Assembly: GCA_937928235.1 (NCBI GenBank)
Contig: CALEZE010000102.1
Span: 1-10,723 of the forward strand
DNA from: an uncultured bacterium
GTDB taxonomy: Bacteria > Patescibacteriota > Microgenomatia > UBA8517
DNA: 10,723 nt
Reading direction: 5' to 3'
How positions within the stretch are numbered: position 1 is the first letter of the stretch; every line of letters starts with the position of its first letter. The translations under genes were made by a program, and so were the position numbers. Shown piece by piece: positions 7,012 through 10,723 of the stretch. Below the pieces are notes generated by a model, which had not been told where the DNA came from, searched no databases, and saw nothing but the letters and a program-made list of their open reading frames with translations.

Positions 7012-7649
7012 TTTCTGGCAATTATTAGTGTAGTTGAAATAAATTTAGGGAATGGTAAATAAAAAGGTATTCGTAAATTTAAAAGGGAACTAACCCTCCA
7101 TAAAAACGGGATAAAAGACATCGGATACACTTCGACTTTGCGAAATCCTTTACTTTTGAACAAAAGTTTCCAAGCTGTTGGGTGCAAAACAAAACGGTGT
7201 GTTTTATCTGCCAGTATATTTTTGTGAAATGGATAAGGGGAGGTTCCGCAAAACACTCCGTTCTGGTTTAACAATTTTCCTATTTTACTAACAGCTTGCT
7301 CTGGTGAAGCAAAGTGCTCTAAGACTTCAAATGCAAATATCATATCGAATAGTTTTTTACTCCTGAATTTTTCAAGTGGGATTTTTTTAAAAGCGTTTAC
7401 TTGAAAGTGTTTGTTTGAAAAATTAACAGCCTCGTTGTCGAGCTCAAGTCCTGTATAGTCGATATCCTTGCCAAGAAATGAGTAGAAACCACCCAAAGCA
7501 GACCCTATTTCAAGTATTCTTTCGCTACTGTCAATCTTAATGTTTTTATTAATCATCTTCCATTGAGTTTTAAACCATTTTCGATAAAGGGCTATCTCCG
7601 TAGGGTCGTATGTACTGTCGAAGTGTCTTCTGAAATATTTGTTGTACAT
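7008..7649 (-). CDS. Class I SAM-dependent methyltransferase
   Basis: A 213-residue soluble-looking protein with a Rossmann-type methyltransferase core. Motif I is ILEIGSALGGF (45-55), the acidic end of strand beta-2 is GLELDNEAV (67-75), FDMIFAFEVLEH (101-112) is the motif IV region, and LLNQNGVF (127-134) is the post-core strand. A conserved-looking THRFVLHP follows at 150-157. This pattern fits the Methyltransf_11/23 type found in polysaccharide and O-antigen clusters, where such enzymes methylate sugars. Catalytic specificity cannot be read from the sequence. I start it at the ATG at 7649, which overlaps the glycosyltransferase stop by one base (TAATG) and has GGAG five bases upstream (7655-7658). 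A longer form from 7709 would lie within the previous gene. The hydrophobic tail (about 190-211) may help it sit at the membrane. Confidence 0.85.
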   Translation of the reverse strand: MYNKYFRRHFDSTYDPTEIALYRKWFKTQWKMINKNIKIDSSERILEIGSALGGFYSFLGKDIDYTGLELDNEAVNFSNKHFQVNAFKKIPLEKFRSKKLFDMIFAFEVLEHFASPEQAVSKIGKLLNQNGVFCGTSPYPFHKNILADKTHRFVLHPTAWKLLFKSKGFRKVEVYPMSFIPFLWRVSSLLNLRIPFYLPFPKFISTTLIIARK

Positions 7650-10297
7650 TATATCTCCAGCTCTTGTCTTATCTTGTCGGTTGTGTTCATTAGCGTACCC
7701 TGTTTCCACTTAAAAGCATAGACATTCTCGAGACTCAAGTCTTTTTCTGAACCTAGCAGCTCTTTCACTTTCTCCAAATTTCTAAAGTACCCAAAACCGC
7801 TTTCTCCAACCTCTTTGTAGCCTTCGTCCCAAATTCCCCACAAAAAGTCGTCTTCTAGGAGTTTGTGTGACAACTCACCTTTTTCAACATACAGAACAAG
7901 TGGAACATGGCCAAAACCTGACTGAAAGGGCATTGTGGTTCCAGTTGGGCCGTAGTAATATGTGTCGCTTTCTGTGTAAAAGATAGCCCTTTTCTCAAGC
8001 CTGGGATAACTAGACAGGATTTCTTCTACAACCATTTTTCTAACTGACCCCACTTCTCTGAACTGCGCTATGTGCAAATTGATAGCTTTGGTCTGGTGAA
8101 AAGTGTATAAAGCAACAACAAGCAAACTAATCAAAAGAGCTTTCGACCTTGCAAGTTTCAGTATACTTATAACCTTATGTGAAATTGCCCAAACCACGAC
8201 TCCAAACATCATTGATCCACCAAAAGTTGCCAAATAATAATTCCTTGTTTCAACATAGGATGTTCCTTTGGGCAATAGAACGAACGAAACTCCAACTAAG
8301 GGTATAAACAGCAACCCCAACAAGAGGGTTCTTTTAATATTTTTGTTAAACCCGGAATACCTCACCATGAACAGGCCAAACATAAGCAAACAAACACCAA
8401 TCACGAATGCAAGTATCCCGCTACCTGTTGTCTGAACATACAATGCATTGTCAACCAAAGGACTGCCCAAAAACCCCAAAAGATCTTTCGTCAGTGTGTA
8501 AAGTGAGGCTGGATCTAAAAAGACTTGTGCTATTGCCTGAATTGGATAAGTTATGATATTTGTGGCGAGAGCAGAAAGAAAACTTCCCTCTCCACCTTCT
8601 AGTGATATGTACGGACTTGAAGAACTATCAAAAACAATAGGTCTCAGCCTTATAAGTATCCACAAAACACCAAACAGCAGCATGTGTTTATATTTCTCTA
8701 GGGTGGTTTTTATATTTTTTTTCTGGCTGGTTAAATAGCTAATTAGCGGATAGCCAACAAATAATGACATTACAAGTTCCTTAAATCCCATTGCCATAAT
8801 TAAAAAGAGTATCGTTAAATAGTAGTGTTTTTTGTTGTTGGTCTCTTCATAAAGATAAAAGGTGCATAACGATAGAACACCTAAAAGGCCAGAAAACAAA
8901 CTCCCCACAGACGCACTTATCCATGTAATTGCTTGCAAGTGTGTGCTGTTGAATGCAAAAAAAGCACTGGAAGCAAAAGCAACGAATGTGTTTTTTGAAA
9001 TTTTCTTTGTAACAAGAAAAACGGCAGATATATTTAAGAGGTGCACAGTCAACGAAACTGCATTGTAGCCCACTGGGTTAAACTTGAATGCGTAATAAAG
9101 CAATACAAAGAGAGTCCTTGCCAGCACTCTGGGTGCATCTAAGATAACAGTTTTGCTTAGAGCTAGTACACCCTCGCCACCCGAGTATAAAATCCATGCA
9201 AAGCTGCTCCACTCATCTTGCTGAAAATATATGTCTAAAATTGGCCAAAACACAATAGTTGCGGCGAACAACACTAAAGACAATAGGGTGTATGAAATTA
9301 CAGTCCTCTTGCGAAATATATTCTTTGCAAATGTAAAAAGTATCATATTAGTTTCTATAAAATTAACAAACGGTTCTGTCAAGCATACTGCATCTCTAAA
9401 CTTTAAAGCACGAAAAATTCCTCTCACTAGCCCTGGAAAAAACAAGTTTGCGTAAATTATCCATACACATATTTTAAAGATATCTTTCGGTTTATTTAAG
9501 TCAAACCACGTAAATTGCCTTTTGTCTTCCTGAAAAAGATAGTTTTTTTCTATGTTTCTTGTCCGTTTCTTAATTAGTGTTCTCATGTTTGGCAAGAAAT
9601 CGTGATAAAAACCGGCCGAGGGCACATATGCAAACTCTCTCCTTCCTTCTGAAACAAGAATTGCCAGATTATCAAGATCCATAAACCTTCTTCGTTTGTA
9701 AATCTCGGATTTTTTTAACATATCAACCCGGTAAAGAAGTCTTCCTTCGGGAGGAATCAAATCCTTTTTAAATTCACATAGATAGTAACCTTCCTTCTTG
9801 GAAACTATTGACTGTTTTGGGTGGACCGAAAAGAATTCATAAATCGGATCTCTTTGTAGGGGATCGTGTGTCATCAAGCGTGTAAGCCAGCTATCTGACT
9901 TCTTGGAATAATATCTAGAAAATGACGCAACCAACTTCTTGTCTTCCAAAAGTGGTTTCAGCATTTTTTGGAAAAAGTTCTTTCCTCTTAGTCTCACATC
10001 CGCGTCGAGGTATATGAAAAAGTCTCCACTTGATTTCTCTAAAGCCAACTTCTTACCTCTCTCTGGATGGGCCTCGGGGTTATTTATTATTTTTACCGGG
10101 AATTTTTTTGCAAGTTCTACCGTCTTGTCTTTTGACCCGGCATCAACTACAAAAACTTCAATCTTGTTCTGAGGATAATTCTGACTGAAAACCGATACAA
10201 GGCATTCAACAATATTCGCCTCCTCGTTCAAGACTGGTAATGCAATCGAAATAAGAGGAAATTTTGATGATCCTTTTTCTTTCCTTGATTTAAACAT
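7649..10297 (-). CDS. GT2 glycosyltransferase fused to a GT-C-like membrane domain
   Basis: An 882-residue protein with two parts. Residues about 14-325 are a GT-A family 2 transferase: ALPVLNEE (19-26), VDAGSKDKT (51-59), the metal-binding YLDAD (96-100), the acidic MDLDN (206-210) as candidate catalytic region, and a membrane-associated tail (275-325). Residues about 331-735 are a multi-pass membrane domain with about ten helices. Its first outer loop has DIYFQQDEW (355-363), the acidic pair expected for GT-C enzymes, and GYNAVSLTVHLLN (410-422) plus FNSTHLQAITWI (449-460) resemble TMTC/PMT-like proteins. A soluble tail of about 145 residues ends the protein. Known roles: GT2 enzymes use nucleotide sugars; GT-C enzymes use polyprenyl-phosphate sugars. 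I infer the two halves act in sequence on one glycan. The ATG follows an in-frame TAG directly, with no clear Shine-Dalgarno. This is the first gene of the operon. Confidence 0.85.
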   Translation of the reverse strand: MFKSRKEKGSSKFPLISIALPVLNEEANIVECLVSVFSQNYPQNKIEVFVVDAGSKDKTVELAKKFPVKIINNPEAHPERGKKLALEKSSGDFFIYLDADVRLRGKNFFQKMLKPLLEDKKLVASFSRYYSKKSDSWLTRLMTHDPLQRDPIYEFFSVHPKQSIVSKKEGYYLCEFKKDLIPPEGRLLYRVDMLKKSEIYKRRRFMDLDNLAILVSEGRREFAYVPSAGFYHDFLPNMRTLIKKRTRNIEKNYLFQEDKRQFTWFDLNKPKDIFKICVWIIYANLFFPGLVRGIFRALKFRDAVCLTEPFVNFIETNMILFTFAKNIFRKRTVISYTLLSLVLFAATIVFWPILDIYFQQDEWSSFAWILYSGGEGVLALSKTVILDAPRVLARTLFVLLYYAFKFNPVGYNAVSLTVHLLNISAVFLVTKKISKNTFVAFASSAFFAFNSTHLQAITWISASVGSLFSGLLGVLSLCTFYLYEETNNKKHYYLTILFLIMAMGFKELVMSLFVGYPLISYLTSQKKNIKTTLEKYKHMLLFGVLWILIRLRPIVFDSSSSPYISLEGGEGSFLSALATNIITYPIQAIAQVFLDPASLYTLTKDLLGFLGSPLVDNALYVQTTGSGILAFVIGVCLLMFGLFMVRYSGFNKNIKRTLLLGLLFIPLVGVSFVLLPKGTSYVETRNYYLATFGGSMMFGVVVWAISHKVISILKLARSKALLISLLVVALYTFHQTKAINLHIAQFREVGSVRKMVVEEILSSYPRLEKRAIFYTESDTYYYGPTGTTMPFQSGFGHVPLVLYVEKGELSHKLLEDDFLWGIWDEGYKEVGESGFGYFRNLEKVKELLGSEKDLSLENVYAFKWKQGTLMNTTDKIRQELEI
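7655..7658 (-). promoter_or_regulatory. GGAG ribosome binding site of the methyltransferase
   Basis: GGAG lies five bases before the ATG at 7649, within the last codons of the glycosyltransferase gene. It decides the shorter start and argues for independent ribosome loading in addition to coupling by the TAATG overlap. Confidence 0.7.
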
Positions 10298-10338
10298 CTA
10301 GTGCTGATAGATTTTAGAAGATATTAATTTAAAATTCC
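10298..10338. promoter_or_regulatory. Divergent intergenic region, likely two promoters
   Basis: This 41-base gap separates the start of the minus-strand operon from a plus-strand methyltransferase, so promoters for both should be here or reach into the genes. On the minus strand TAAAAT at 10311-10316 is a fair -10 box for the operon. On the plus strand the stretch ATATTAATTTAAAAT (10321-10335) is AT-rich and could hold another. No convincing -35 hexamer is visible for either. No operator-like palindrome stands out. Confidence 0.35.
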
Positions 10339-10723
10339 ATGCTAAGAGCCGACATGTACAACGACTATTGGACAAGGCACAAGTTTTCTACTTTGCCTGA
10401 CTTTCACTTTAAGTGGCCCGCAATTAGAAAGTTTGTGCCCAAAAAACCCGGCCTAAGTATCCTAGATTTTGGCTGCGGGCCTGGACTAATAATCAGTGCC
10501 ATGAAGGAGGTCAATCCTGAAGCAAACTACATAGGTATCGATGTTTCAGAAAAAGCAGTAGCCAAAGCAAAAAAAAGGCACCCCAAAGGAAAGTTCCATG
10601 TCGTAGCAGACGGCGATAAGTTTCCACTTAAGGCAAACAGTATTGATTTCGTGCTCACGACCGATGTTATAGAACATGTTTACAACACCAAAAAAGTCTT
10701 CAAGGAATTTCGCCGTGTGCTAA
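10339..10723 (+). CDS. Class I SAM-dependent methyltransferase, cut by window end
   Basis: The first 128 residues of an open frame run off the right edge. Motif I ILDFGCGPG (41-49) binds the SAM carboxypropyl end; GIDVSEKAV (66-74) carries the acidic residue for the ribose hydroxyls; the segment around 104-114 (FVLTTDVIEHV) is the motif IV region, followed by FKEFRRVL. This is a standard Methyltransf_11-type enzyme; the substrate is unknown, but the setting suggests a sugar or lipid. An in-frame TAA at 10330 limits the start. A second ATG at 10354 is also plausible: it has a weak AAGAG five bases upstream, and the protein would then begin MYNDYW, echoing the MYNKYF start of the methyltransferase at 7649. 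It is transcribed away from the operon. Confidence 0.85.
   Translation, partial: MLRADMYNDYWTRHKFSTLPDFHFKWPAIRKFVPKKPGLSILDFGCGPGLIISAMKEVNPEANYIGIDVSEKAVAKAKKRHPKGKFHVVADGDKFPLKANSIDFVLTTDVIEHVYNTKKVFKEFRRVL

Noticed and set aside
7650..7709. Longer methyltransferase starting at 7709
   Set aside because: It would overlap the glycosyltransferase by 61 bases, whereas the ATG at 7649 has GGAG and a TAATG junction.
10298..10300. TAG directly before the glycosyltransferase ATG as a sign of TAG recoding
   Set aside because: Reading upstream through it gives no ATG or plausible extra N-terminus in the 41-base gap, so it is an ordinary stop.
1..10723. CRISPR arrays, insertion sequences, tRNA or rRNA genes, attachment sites
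   Set aside because: I looked for regularly spaced repeats, transposase motifs, long terminal inverted repeats and tRNA-like ends, and saw none; nearly all the sequence is coding.

Overview
The window is a dense bacterial surface-glycan locus. The DNA is moderately AT-rich by eye, intergenic gaps are tiny, neighbouring genes share stop/start bases, and the proteins are lysine/phenylalanine-rich membrane glycosylation enzymes typical of small-genome bacteria. A Candidate Phyla Radiation (Patescibacteria, perhaps Microgenomates-like) source is my best guess. It is an inference from style, because no rRNA or marker gene is present. TGA is used as a normal stop here (four genes), so the UGA-as-glycine codes of Absconditabacteria and Gracilibacteria are unlikely.

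Layout. At the left edge a plus-strand, membrane-anchored SGNH/GDSL hydrolase (47-1204) runs convergently into a long minus-strand operon, overlapping its last gene by 35 bases. Read in transcription order, the operon (10297 down to 1170) contains: a GT2 glycosyltransferase fused to a multi-pass GT-C-like domain (10297-7649); a class I methyltransferase (7649-7008); a possible 27-residue micro-ORF; a very large YfhO/AftD-like membrane protein (from 6924 or 6864 to 3622); a four-helix membrane protein of unknown function (3622-3266); a DUF5989-type single-helix protein (3269-3108); a half-length SxtJ-like protein (3094-2882); and a NodU/TobZ-type O-carbamoyltransferase (2885-1170). Most junctions are ATGA, TAATG or TGATG overlaps, so the genes are probably translationally coupled. 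At the right edge, 41 bases separate the operon from a divergent plus-strand methyltransferase that is cut by the window end.

How the parts may work together (inference). The GT2/GT-C fusion and the large YfhO-like protein would build or transfer sugars at the membrane. The methyltransferases and the carbamoyltransferase would decorate the glycan, with the small DUF5989 and SxtJ-like proteins as membrane partners of carbamoylation. The SGNH protein would add or remove an acyl group outside the membrane. From memory, carbamoyltransferase, DUF5989, SxtJ-like and SGNH proteins recur together in bacterial genomes; here the SGNH gene is inverted and the SxtJ-like protein is short.

The most striking anomaly is at the start of the large YfhO-like gene. 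A Shine-Dalgarno-like AGGGGG, an ATG and 19 sensible codons (basic residues, then the start of a hydrophobic helix) run in frame into the long ORF but are separated from it by a single TAG. The gene is therefore either disrupted, mis-sequenced, or expressed by readthrough or reinitiation.
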